Translations under genes and position numbers: made by a program
Notes under the pieces: model-generated
What the model saw: only the letters and a program-made list of their open reading frames with translations
Databases searched by the model: none
Told to the model about the DNA's origin: nothing
Shown: positions 54,609-64,000 of the stretch, one piece after another
How the letters are laid out: each line of letters opens with the position of its first letter
Position numbering within the stretch: position 1 is the stretch's first letter
NCBI RefSeq assembly: GCF_000003815.2
Contig: NC_049983.1
Span: 981,827 to 1,045,826 of the forward strand
Reading direction: 5' to 3'
Source of the DNA: Branchiostoma floridae
Lineage: Eukaryota > Chordata > Leptocardii > Amphioxiformes > Branchiostomatidae
Length of the DNA: 64,000 nucleotides

Positions 54609-54838
54609 AAACACATAGATACACGCAGATACACACATATACACGTACACACACGAACGCACGAACGCACACACTCGTACACACACATACAAATTCACGA
54701 ACACACACACGCACACTCACACATACACGCACACACACATGGATACACACACGAAACCACGCACGCAAACACATACACACGAATGCACACACAAACGCAC
54801 ACACACGAACGCAAACACACACACACAAGCACATACAC
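54571..54838. repeat. CA-rich array
   Basis: A pure CA run (54572-54606) grades into ACACACGCA and ACATACACG variants. Frames on both strands (Thr/His-rich or Val/Cys-rich) are artefacts of the repeat. Confidence 0.95.
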
Positions 54839-55556
54839 GGACGCTACCCCAAACATAGCCTTCTTGTTAAAGGTAAGTAAAGAATCATTACAGACGCATT
54901 ACAAACACAACACGTTTTACTGTACTCAGGTGTTATCTATCATCGAGGTTTGGCCGCTTCCATTGTTCTCTGTGACATCTACAGAAGGGTACGAGCTTGA
55001 TGATGGATGTGTCTCCTTTTAAAATAAGCACATCTCCCTACGCGTCATAGGGGGTACCTGGGGACATGACACGTTTTGGCAGGGAGATTGCGCAATCCTG
55101 GTTTCAAACACCGATACTTGTACACTGACCTTTACAGTGTAGTAACCCGCTCCATGCATCTGCTTAGATATGAACCTTTGTCTTGTCCCTGCAGTTTGTT
55201 TGTTTACAGGCTTACGGCTGAGCTCTAAATGTTCAAAACATTCGGCTCTGAACGGCGGGTCTGGAATGGGTCGGTTGGTGGTCGTCTGGTGTTCGGCATG
55301 GTCGGCTATTGTTCGGCTGGTGTTCGGGAGTAACTCAGTAGTCAAGTTTCAACTGCTTAACCAAGCCATAAACAATGCTAAATACTCCCAGCTTGTTTCC
55401 AACCTAACGATTCACCCCAAACCCGTAGACAATCTCTGCTAACTCAATCCCAAGAAACCAAGAAAAATGACTATTACCAGGGCATAGGCGAATCACCCCC
55501 GAACTTCACACGACCGACATCCAGCCGAAAACAAAAAGAACCATAAATACCATACT
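54839..55556. other. Intergenic with GTTCGGCTGG-type words
   Basis: Around 55225-55330 the words GTCGGTTGGT, GGTGTTCGG and GTCGGCTATTG recur. The same style returns at 57600-57800, on the other side of the composite element. The two may be halves of one degenerate repeat split by it. No gene is seen. Confidence 0.45.
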
Positions 55557-57375
55557 AGAAAGGCCGACATTTGCTTGGGTGCAAATACAGCATATTTCAG
55601 CCATACCCATTCCCACGCAACATTGGACTGTTCCAAGTCACCCCTGCGCAAAAATTAACTGTAAGTTATCCCCAAAAGAGAACTAATATTGTGAATTGAT
55701 TCCAGGTCAAAATAGAGCTTGCCCAATATGCCCCGGGCCCATATGGAAGAATATAATATTCCACAGGAGCGCCTATGCATAACTGATTGGTTTTTAGAAT
55801 TGCGGCAGCTCCTATTTTTCCGAGAGTGAAAAAAAGCGCATCTTCCATTCAGAATATTTTCATCATGAAATTACATGACGCCATTCAACAATTTCCACTT
55901 CGATAACTAGGTCTAAGTACCGCCATAATCTCCTTGTGATGTAGGTACATTTATTATTGCAGTGAACTTTTTTTAATCAAGTAGGGCATACGTTTTAATA
56001 ATTGTCAAGCAGGTGCAGGTACTGTGTAGTAGGAGTGTTTTTTTTTTTTTTAAGCTAAAAACTTCAATCTTCTTCTTGTTTTGTATGAGCCATTACATAA
56101 ACGGAGACGTCTCGAATTTTTCCAAGAAGTTTACCACCCTGTCGCTTCATTTCTTTTCTGAAAAATCTCAGGACCAACAAGTTAACTTGATTTGGCTTTA
56201 TCTATATATTTCATTTTCCTTCGAATTCTTTGTTAAGTATATGCTCCAGCATACCACTGTTAAATTGTTTTACTTTGTATGCAATCAGCCATCGGACGTA
56301 ATCTTGTCTGAGTGTTATAATTTCCTGCTCGTAGCGTGCGAGACCTGGAGGATAGGAGTTTCTACCTTGTTCGGGGGTTTCTTTTCGGAGGTCAGTGGTG
56401 ATACTCTGGTACTAAGAGTCTTTTATTGGGCTCAAACTCTGGCAGTTTAAAGTTACTTACAATTTGAATGTACAAAGTTTACGTCAAGAAAGAACAACAA
56501 CACTAGAAGTACCTACATTTGTTCGGGAAAAAATACATGCATTCTCGCCACTGTCAAACTTACGTGTCAGAACTAAACGCAAACTGTCCAATTTTCCCGC
56601 GTTTTCTGCCAAGTAACATTTTCTCGATTGTCTCAACTAACCCCCAAAATCAAATCAAAGACTTGTATTCTAACGTTCAATGCACGCGTACCGTCCGCTG
56701 CCGCTCAAATGACCCTGTCTGAACCCCAAATCCTCGCAAACTACAATTTCAAACCGGGCACAGGGTAACATATGGCCACTGTGTGGCCACTGTAAGGCTG
56801 TAATATGCATCTGTTTGTGCATATGGCCACTNNNNNNNNNNNNNNNNNNNNNNNNNNNNNNNNNNNNNNNNNNNNNNNNNNNNNNNNNNNNNNNNNNNNN
56901 NNNNNNNNNNNNNNNNNNNNNNNNNNNNNNNNNNNNNNNNNNNNNNNNNNNNNNNNNNNNNNNNNNNNNNNNNNNNNNNNNNNNNNNNNNNNNNNNNNNN
57001 NNNNNNNNNNNNNNNNNNNNNNNNNNNNNNNNNNNNNNNNNNNNNNNNNNNNNNNNNNNNNNNNNNNNNNNNNNNNNNNNNNNNNNNNNNNNNNNNNNNN
57101 NNNNNNNNNNNNNNNNNNNNNNNNNNNNNNNNNNNNNNNNNNNNNNNNNNNNNNNNNNNNNNNNNNNNNNNNNNNNNNNNNNNNNNNNNCAAAATATACC
57201 GTTTGGGTCAAAACGTGACCTTAAAACTTCAATAAAATCATTATAGAGGAAGATATGAAAAAAATGAGAAAAAAGCACCTCGGTATTGACCTACTCTACC
57301 CTTGTGTCAAATTTCAGGTCATTCGGTCCCGGAACGACGGAGATGAAACGATTTGAAGATTTGACAGGAGAAAGA
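55557..57375 (+). mobile_element. Further copy of the composite repeat family, gapped
   Basis: It begins AGAAAGGCCGACATTTGCTT and ends TTTGAAGATTTGACAGGAGAA, the termini of the copies at 28843-31077. The interior is mostly different, with no run of 160-bp units except a last TTTCAGGTCATTCGG before the end. It contains the second assembly gap. The shared ends with a variable core are what one expects of a transposed unit. Confidence 0.6.
56832..57189. other. Assembly gap (358 N)
   Basis: Unknown bases. The left flank carries a TATGGCCACTG word three times, so the gap probably hides a tandem repeat. Frames reported across the gap are meaningless. Confidence 1.
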
Positions 57376-57863
57376 AACATTACGAATACAATATATTTCC
57401 CCATACCATATATGGTATGGCTGAAATATAATTAGAGCTATCTTTGATCCAAATTTGATCTCTTTGTGATGTATAGATAATAGAAGAAAGGATTATTTTG
57501 ATTAAAAATAAAGATGGCTGCTTTTTTAAAAATCGCTGATTATATCCATTTCAAGTCGTAAAAACTTAGCAATCGGCTGGGAATCAGTCTGGAGTGATTC
57601 GGCAGTCTGCGGCTAGAGGTCGGGATGGTTGGTAATAGCTTAGTTAGCATTCGAGACACAGTCGGGAGTAAGTCATTTAATGGTCGGGAGATGGTTGGGA
57701 CATGCTCGGGACATGTTCGGCGCTAAAAGATAGGCGTGGTCGGACTGCTCCCGAACACCAGCCGATCTGAGTCGGCTAAGGGTCGGCTGGTGTTCGGGAG
57801 CTAAATTCGGCTATGTGTAACCTAGACATAACCCCGGTTGCACATAGCCGAACATGGCCTCCC
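57376..57863. other. GTCGGGAG/TTCGGCTGG-rich intergenic DNA
   Basis: No gene is seen. It has scattered GTTCGGGAG and GTCGGCT words like those at 55225-55330. CATAGCC near 57806 and 57843 recurs in inverted form around ACCTAGAC, forming a weak palindrome. Confidence 0.4.
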
Positions 57864-57965
57864 GACTCTCTCCCGACTCTCTCCCGACTCTCTCCCGACT
57901 CTCTCTCGACTCTCTCCCGACTCTCTCTCGACTCTCTTCCGACGCTCTCCCGACTCTCTCCTGAC
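57864..57965. repeat. CCGACTCTCT decamer minisatellite
   Basis: About ten copies of a 10-bp unit (CCGACTCTCT, with TCGACTCTCT variants) lie in tandem. The Ser/Leu/Pro frame on one strand and the Arg/Glu frame on the other come from the repeat. Confidence 0.95.
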
Positions 57966-58525
57966 TATGGCTAGGAGGGTTTTGGGAACTAGGTCGGCTT
58001 TGATCGGCTGGAATTTGGCTCAGTTGGCTGGTGTTTGGCAGTGACACCGGTTAGGCTTCTAATCATTAAGTTTTAGCCAGCACGCTACAAATTACGTCGG
58101 ATTAAATAGATTTCCCTGCGAATAATGAAATCTGCCCTACTTTCAACCACAATGACTATCAATACAAACCAGTTGATCGTAAGACTGAACACTGGCATGT
58201 GTGGAAGACGAGAGATTTGGATATGTGCAGAATCAGAAATGACTTGTTCATAGCCAGTATACTATTGTGCCAGTCGGTATGATTTCAATCGAAAGCCTCC
58301 TTTGTTCTCATCGAGTCATCAGATCAATTTGACGGAAAAAAATAGGGGCCAAGACTCAGGGGGTCAAGTCATTGATATATCTCACTTAGTCCGTGAGACG
58401 TGATACGCGTATTTGAGTAACTGATATGGCGATTTCTTCGGCGGATGTTTCGCGTATGACATCACTTAATCACCGATAGTCGCGCGGGGCCCTGACGGCC
58501 CTATCACAGAGGCCAGTCGGGAGCC
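57966..58525. other. Intergenic, CpG content rising toward 58500
   Basis: No gene is seen. The last 100 bases (CGCGCGGGGCCCTGACGG-like) are CpG-rich and precede the candidate start codon at 58526, so this may be a promoter region. Confidence 0.35.
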
Positions 58526-58882
58526 ATGGCGGAGCCGTGTAATGCATTATCAACACCGGCAAGTCCAGCCGGCTGGGCGGTACCATGTCGCCCCAGCCCC
58601 GAGGCCGTCGGGTCCCTCACTCGGTCTATATGTGCCTGGTTTTTCGACGAATATTTTCCCCGAGACGGACTGGGCGCCGTGTCGGCGTTGTGCGAGACAT
58701 CAAGCCGGCAGACACGCGGGGCCGTCTCGATAAAGATTCACCTTTATTCTTCAATGTTACAAACGATATGTTTAAAAGTAATCAGAGTCATTGCCACAAT
58801 GCGTTACTTCAGCATCTTTAGATATGATGTTCGTCATTTTATTGAAAATACAGAATTCTCGATCATTCAGACATCATCCTGA
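58526..58882 (+). CDS. Candidate first exon or small ORF, unknown product
   Basis: An ATG in strong Kozak context (GAGCCATGGCG) opens a 118-codon frame, MAEPCNALSTPASPAGWAVP and on. The first 215 bases are GC- and CpG-rich like a vertebrate-type CpG-island first exon. The rest is AT-rich and reads as chance. The coding part may end at an internal donor I could not fix. No domain is recognised. Confidence 0.3.
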   Translation: MAEPCNALSTPASPAGWAVPCRPSPEAVGSLTRSICAWFFDEYFPRDGLGAVSALCETSSRQTRGAVSIKIHLYSSMLQTICLKVIRVIATMRYFSIFRYDVRHFIENTEFSIIQTSS

Positions 58883-59931
58883 AGCGATCCGTAGTTATGT
58901 GCACTTCGATAGGAGGTCACTTGGAGGTCAATAGCGGACCGAGAAGGTTCGCGCAGACAACTTTCCTGAACAAAGCAGTCAAGGGAAAAATTGCTGCATT
59001 CTGATCCGATCATGCATAAAGGTCTCAGGTTAAAATGCGCGAGATAATGACTTTCTCAGATGGCGCTAATATCTTCATACATGATTGCACGATGCATGAT
59101 GAATTTGTTTTGCAAGATAGTGAACTGTGTGGGCCACCCTGAACAGGTATAGTGGGAAACATCACTATACATTTGGTACATACCTTGGCTTGACCTCCTG
59201 GTCGTTGGGGGGGTGGGGGGTGATAGGTTAGCTATTAAGATACATTTGGTACATTATTCTTAAACTAGCATTTCAAATAAAATGTTACACAATGTAATAC
59301 ATGTCATTAGGATTAAGGTTAGATTTGGACAGATTTTAACGCGTCATGTAAACGCAGTCAAGCGTTGCCTCTAATACAGAGACTACAAAAATGTACCCTC
59401 CTTCACATAATGAATTTTATTGTGGAACAAAAAGTGGTAACAAAACATTGCCTCAATTTCCTTAAAGTTGCTTTGTGTAAAAGCGTCATTCAATCTTATC
59501 TAGCAAAACTGACCTGGGAACTTTATTCTAAGGGCCATTTTTGCCCCCGTCACAATGATGGCAGTGACGGTAACCAGACATGCCTGATATCAGCCACAGG
59601 GTGAAGGTTGACAGGTATGACTGTTTGGATCACTGAGAAGCCAGGTGCGCAGTGCAAGTCTCCTGTCATTAATGGGGCAGGTCATAAGATGCCACGTGTT
59701 AGCTCAGTAGATGCGTCAGGGCGAGATGGGTGTGTGTCTATGACAATGGCGCTCTTGTTGTAGAAAGGTTAGCTTAATCAGTATGGGAATCAACCAAGCA
59801 TGTGAAGCAGAATGGTACAAACTTGAACGTCTTCAGTTGAAAATATTCCACACTGTCCCGGTATCGTTACGACAAACCACAAGCACTAAGGGACACAGTC
59901 CCTCCTTGGACAACTGTGATAGGGGAGAAAA
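58883..59931. other. Intergenic, no gene seen
   Basis: Nothing is recognisable apart from a short G-run near 59205-59221. The frames are short and compositionally random. Confidence 0.45.
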
Positions 59932-60000
59932 ATGTTCCCACATTACCAGATGGCAGACAACGAAATCTTTGATTTATGATTGTAGAACCAATACAAACTG
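59932..60000 (-). repeat. Right member of a 70-bp inverted pair
   Basis: Inverse copy of 54463-54535 (see that entry). Just outside it, at 60025-60190, come AT-rich words such as TTACGCTRAAT and TACGMATTAC in loose tandem. Confidence 0.65.
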
Positions 60001-60902
60001 GAGGGTCTGCATGGGGGGTTCCGACAACGATTTACGCTGAATTCAGATAAACCCCCTACGTATTACGCTAAATCAAGGAAGGCAATTACATGTACGCTAA
60101 ATTTGGTCACCTCGCTATGAATTACGTAGATAAGATGGTTTTCCCTACGAGTTACGGCAAATAAAAATAGACTGCTTACGCCTTACGAAAAAGAGCATGC
60201 AGACCCTCAAACTTGTAAACCACAATATAGTGCAGTACAGTATAAGGCATGGTTCCAAGTTCCAACTTTTTGTTGGCCCATCGAATGTATTCAAAGTTGT
60301 CTCTTCTCACGTACCCCCGGTGTCCGGTTAACATATATCTATAGAATTGTTTCTTTCGTCAACGACACATGGAATGTTTTTCTAACGGAATATTCAATCG
60401 GACATTATGCCCCTATATCTCCATCAAAATAGTCATGTCATATTTTGTGTGTGTGTGTATGCCTGGATTGTGATAGATTCAGCCCTCCTCGCAGGAGAGA
60501 AGAAACACACGCAATCACAATTCTATCGTCAAAAGAAAGCTAATATATCATAGAATTAGACTTTTATTTATGTTTATCAAAATTGGTCACCAGCTTCCGA
60601 AGAGAGAAAATTACAAAAGCGTGACAAGTTACGGCTCACTGTCTGTCTGATTTGGAAAAAAAACGAATGCCTGGAAAGTAATGACTCCAATGATTTGTCA
60701 TTTGGAGAATATTGCTAAAAGCTTCATACTATGAAGTTGTGCCTCAAAATATGAGTTGTGCTTATTGTTTCTTGGTGAGGCCGAGAACTTATATAGTTCA
60801 AAATATCCTCGTATAGTTCAAAATGCTGTCGGCTGAATTTATGTCAGCCCTGACAGATTCGTACCTCGGAATAAAATAAAACTATATGTGAAATAGACAA
60901 TT
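60001..60902. other. Intergenic, loose TTACG-word repeats
   Basis: ATTACG, TTACGC and ACGAATTAC words recur at 60030-60190. A small inverted pair, GATTGTGATAGA and TCACAATTCTATC, lies at about 60466-60528. No gene is recognised. Confidence 0.4.
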
Positions 60903-61275
60903 GTGTTTGTTTGTGTGTGTATGTGTGTTTGTGTTTGTGGTCGTGTGTGTTTTTGTGTGCTTGCCTCTTGTTTTTACACTTTATGTGTGCGTGTGTGTGT
61001 GTGTGTGCGTGTGCGTGCCTGCATGGGGGCGTGTTTGAGTGTGTGTGAATGCGTGTGTGCATGTGTGTGCGTGTATGAACGTGTCTGTATTCTTATGTGC
61101 CTATTTGTGGTTACAAGAGTGTTTGAATGTGTGTGTTTTGTGTTTGTCACTTTCACTTTATTTGTGTATGTGCGTGCGTGCGTGTGTTTTGTGTGTTTAT
61201 GTGTGTTTGTGTGCGTGCTTGTGTGTTTGTGTCTGTGTATGGACCTCTTTGTGTTAACAAGTGTGTTTGTTTTGT
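60903..61275. repeat. GT-rich array
   Basis: Long runs of TGTGTG with GTGCGTG and TGTTTG variants. Cys/Val-rich and His/Thr-rich frames here are artefacts. With the CA array at 54571-54838 it forms an inverted-sense pair of long dinucleotide tracts. Confidence 0.95.
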
Positions 61276-61359
61276 GTGTTTGGCTTTTTTTTCTAAATCA
61301 TGTTCGAAGGGCCTGATGTTACCATCATGGTGATGAAGAGCGGCCCATAGCGATAACTG

Positions 61360-61742
61360 TAGCAGCATCTCTTCTCCCTAAGTCAGAAACATCAAGCTTA
61401 AGCAAGCATGACTTCACTGACTCAATAGGCGAAGAAGGGGTTACGAGGCTGCTCGGGAAATTCCCTACCCCATTTTGGCCGGAATGGTTTGATCCGCCAC
61501 ATCGCACCACCGCACATGTGGTGGGTTCTTTTACGTGCCCGGGGTGTGGCTCTCCCCAAACACGGGACCTCCATTTGACGTCCTATCCGAGGGACGACTC
61601 ATTTGCACTTGAGTAAAGTGAGGAAAGTCGTGAAAAGTGCCTTTCCCAAGGGCACAAGACCGGCAACACGGCAGGCGGATTCGAACCGGCGACCTCTCGG
61701 TCACGGGCCGAATACACTCCCACTGTGCTACACGGCTTTCAC
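61360..61742 (-). mobile_element. tRNA-derived SINE
   Basis: On the minus strand a tRNA-like head carries an A box (TAGCACAGTGG near 61720-61730) and a perfect B box (GGTTCGAATCC, 61677-61687) with a clear anticodon-like stem. Downstream comes a body containing GGGCACGTAAAAGAACCCAC and GTCGTCCCTCGGATAGGACG, a core I associate with widespread SINE bodies of marine invertebrates. The head fragment recurs at about 21550-21595 in kelch copy C intron 1 (CTCGGTCATGGGCCGAACAC). The 3' end is not sharply defined. Confidence 0.7.
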
Positions 61743-61743
61743 T

Positions 61744-61822
61744 TTGTGTGTCAGTTTCTTTGTGTGTGTGTTTGTGTCTGTATGTGTATGTATGTGTATG
61801 TGTATGTGTGTGTGTTTGTGTT
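61744..61822. repeat. TGTG/TATG microsatellite
   Basis: A run of TGTGTG and TATGTG units lies directly next to the tRNA-like head of the SINE. Confidence 0.9.
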
Positions 61823-63869
61823 GGAGAAAGAGAGAGATGGGGAGGGAACTGATTTGCGACAGTCACTGAAAACAATATGGCTAAACATGGAGCCAAGAGG
61901 CTTGTTTTGGGCTGATGTTTATTATTGATTATCGAAGGCTTGTGATTTTTCAAATTTGGCAAAGTAAACTTGTCTCAATCAAGACGACCTGTACTTGTGA
62001 TAAAAGTTAGAAAGATGATACTTTCAGTGTACTTGATTCTACGGACTTCCATGATGCCATACCATGCGAATGTACTGGTGCTGTGGTGTCGTCTCAGCCC
62101 GTGAAAACGCCAGAGGGAAATTGTGTTTGATTGACAGAACGCGCCTCGACGCCATCGTGGGAACACTGGAGACTGGCACGTACGCGTTGGTACACCGCAG
62201 GGCCAGGTCTTCAGCCGCCACGCCATGCCGAGAGTTCTATGCAGTTTTCTTTTCCTTCCGCGAGAGAAAGTAGTCCGTTCCATGACTCCGGGTGTCAACA
62301 CCCCTAACAAGAAAGGTTGTCGCTGGAGTATACAACTGCGTATCTTCTTAATTTCAAGTCATTCACAGTATTTTAGCCTCCTTTTTAGCTCATATAGATT
62401 TTTGAACCGATTGTGTACCGTTTTCCTGTCACAAATACGACCCCAAATTAGGTGACTTTCGCGTAAATTTCCCTGTTGTTTTGAACCTGTTGTAGATGTC
62501 AAACCAACAGGAAATCTCCTGCCTATGAAAGAGCAAACCTTCTAGTTTCTGAAAGTATAAGATTTATTACAGATTATTTGGACGTAATGCATTTGCCCCG
62601 ATATTCAGTGAAGTCATGTCATAATTTTGATTCCAGAATAGAACGCACCGGGTTTGACGATTTAGCAATTATTGAACCGGGACAGATCCTCTCTCCGTAA
62701 ATCTTAAAGTTTATGACCGGAATTTTGTTTACGTTGGTCCCTAGTTTATGAAATCCGAGTTTCAGGTCAATATACCAACCCGAAGTGATCTAAATCTAAC
62801 TTCAAAATTTGTAACTGACTGCCGTAGCGAACAGCGCGCCGTTTTCAGACAGTTGTACGTTCCATGAACCCCGGGCGTCGGGACTACCTACCAAAAAGCT
62901 TGTCGCTCGAGTTTACAACTATGTACAATCAATATTTCATCACCTTTACAATATTTAAGGTTTCTATTTTACTCCTACGTACTTTTTAAACCGACTTTTA
63001 CCTGCACCCGTTTGATGATATGATCTGAAATCAGTTGATTTGAACGCAAGTTCTTCGCTGCGTTTTACCTCCCAGCAGATTTCAGAACGAAAGGAAATCT
63101 AGTGCGTAAAATGCACCGAAGTCTCTTCTTTCAGGTGGTATATGGCATATTATCAATTTCGAGGGCGAAAAAGGCTTAAATTTGAACCGCGCGAGGCCAC
63201 CTCATTAGAGGCGTCCGAAAAGGAACGCTTCAGCGCTGGCATCAGCGCCCGTTCCACAGAGCGCACGCCGGACCCGCACCATTGTATTTACGTACTAGTT
63301 ACCGTAAATCTAAGACTCCATTTGCTAATTCACTCCGTCTTCACGTGTAGTTTTTCTTTAGGCATCCTTTGAAAACACTGGAGAGATATATTGGTGCCGC
63401 TACTTGTGTTAAAAGTCGATTCCACTCGAATCAACCAAACCAACGACTTGAAACATTTGGATTTAAAACAGTCGAAAAGGTGACCTCAGTAAACATGGAA
63501 TTACAAACCTTCCCAGATTTCAAACCAACAAGATTTTCAGAAGAGGTATAGTAGAAGATTCAACAATTCTGGCGCACTAGTCATTGACAAAAGAATCGAA
63601 GGCGTAATGCATTTGCCCCGATATTCAAATTCGTTGAAAATTTAGCTCATAATGGCACCACCATTTTGCCAATTTCACTGTGTAACAAATATGATCAGAA
63701 AACGAGACATAATAGTTATAAAATCCCACAAAAATGGATCATATCGAGATTACATGATATTCCTCTATACCACATATAACGCAATCTTGGTAGAAAGGCC
63801 GGCAATGAGGTCTAAAGCAGCTGTAAAACTCGGATGAAATTCCATCCACCTGACGCGCGAGAAGCGTTT
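61823..63869. other. Duplicated intergenic DNA, no gene seen
   Basis: Two diverged direct copies of a segment lie at about 62275-62620 and 62858-63110. They share CGTTCCATGA, TTGTCGCTNGAGT, TACAACTRYGTA and GGAAATCT in order. TAATGCATTTGCCCCGATAT stands at both 62586 and 63605. Frames here are short. A CpG-rich patch at 63190-63280 has no convincing exon. Confidence 0.45.
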
Positions 63870-63891
63870 CCTTAGCAACGTGTTGCTAAGG
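63870..63891. promoter_or_regulatory. Perfect palindrome with X-box-like half
   Basis: CCTTAGCAAC GT GTTGCTAAGG is a perfect inverted repeat. The extended left half, GTTTCCTTAGCAAC, is close to the RFX X-box (GTNRCC, short spacer, RGYAAC). The surroundings are CpG-rich, so this may be a promoter of a gene beyond the window edge. Confidence 0.35.
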
Positions 63892-64000
63892 ACCGCGGAG
63901 CGATTCGAACTGCAAAGAAAACCTGTTCGAAAACTGTTCGATTTAGGTCATGGCGTGCCGGCTGGGTCTTGTGGGTAATCGAGATTCCATTAAAAATTAT

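Noticed and set aside
54459-54834. Cysteine/valine-rich and histidine/threonine-rich frames in the CA array
   Set aside because: They are pure products of dinucleotide repeats. The same holds for frames at 60844-61368 and 61603-61962.
56670-57278. Frames running through the run of N
   Set aside because: The bases are unknown and the stop-free stretch is artificial.

Overview
The window is animal nuclear DNA and most resembles a lancelet (Branchiostoma). This is an inference. It rests on short phase-aware exons in large introns full of dispersed repeats, the combination of tectonin and F-type lectin domains, a type II membrane collagen of a style I associate with amphioxus, a roughly 57-bp minisatellite and many foldback or MITE-like elements. 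Nothing looks prokaryotic or viral. Two assembly gaps lie at 31383-31512 and 56832-57189.

Layout. (1) 1-5765: the decayed 3' end of a Penelope-like retroelement with a GIY-YIG region, split by a young Ty3/Gypsy LTR retrotransposon on the minus strand (594-5709; ATTTC target duplication; one open gag-pol frame of 1320 codons). (2) 6034-24480: three tandem five-exon BTB-BACK-Kelch genes on the plus strand. Copy A (6034-9828) reads as intact, copy B (11732-14693) carries four lesions, and copy C (19215-24480) carries one 4-nt insertion. (3) 26008-38747: a plus-strand gene for a predicted 535-aa type II membrane protein with a cytoplasmic head, one membrane helix, a short coiled region, a collagen Gly-X-Y stretch, a PAN/Apple domain and a laminin-G-like domain. 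Its introns hold a minisatellite and a composite satellite-like element. (4) 40234-47856: a minus-strand gene of 11 exons whose joined frame gives 738 aa, with a signal peptide, six tectonin repeats, two F-type lectin domains, a GTSEVR repeat and an acidic tail. (5) 47857-64000: gene-poor DNA with duplicated blocks, a reverse transcriptase fragment, CA/GT arrays, a tRNA-derived SINE and two weak exon candidates.

How the genes relate. The kelch genes would encode Cul3 ubiquitin-ligase substrate adaptors and form a local birth-and-death family. The membrane collagen and the secreted lectin are convergent (tail to tail, about 1.5 kb apart), and both are built from glycan- or ligand-binding modules joined mostly at phase-1 introns. 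That fits pattern-recognition roles, but function is inferred from domains only. Exon boundaries come from splice signals, phase and paralogue comparison, not from transcripts.
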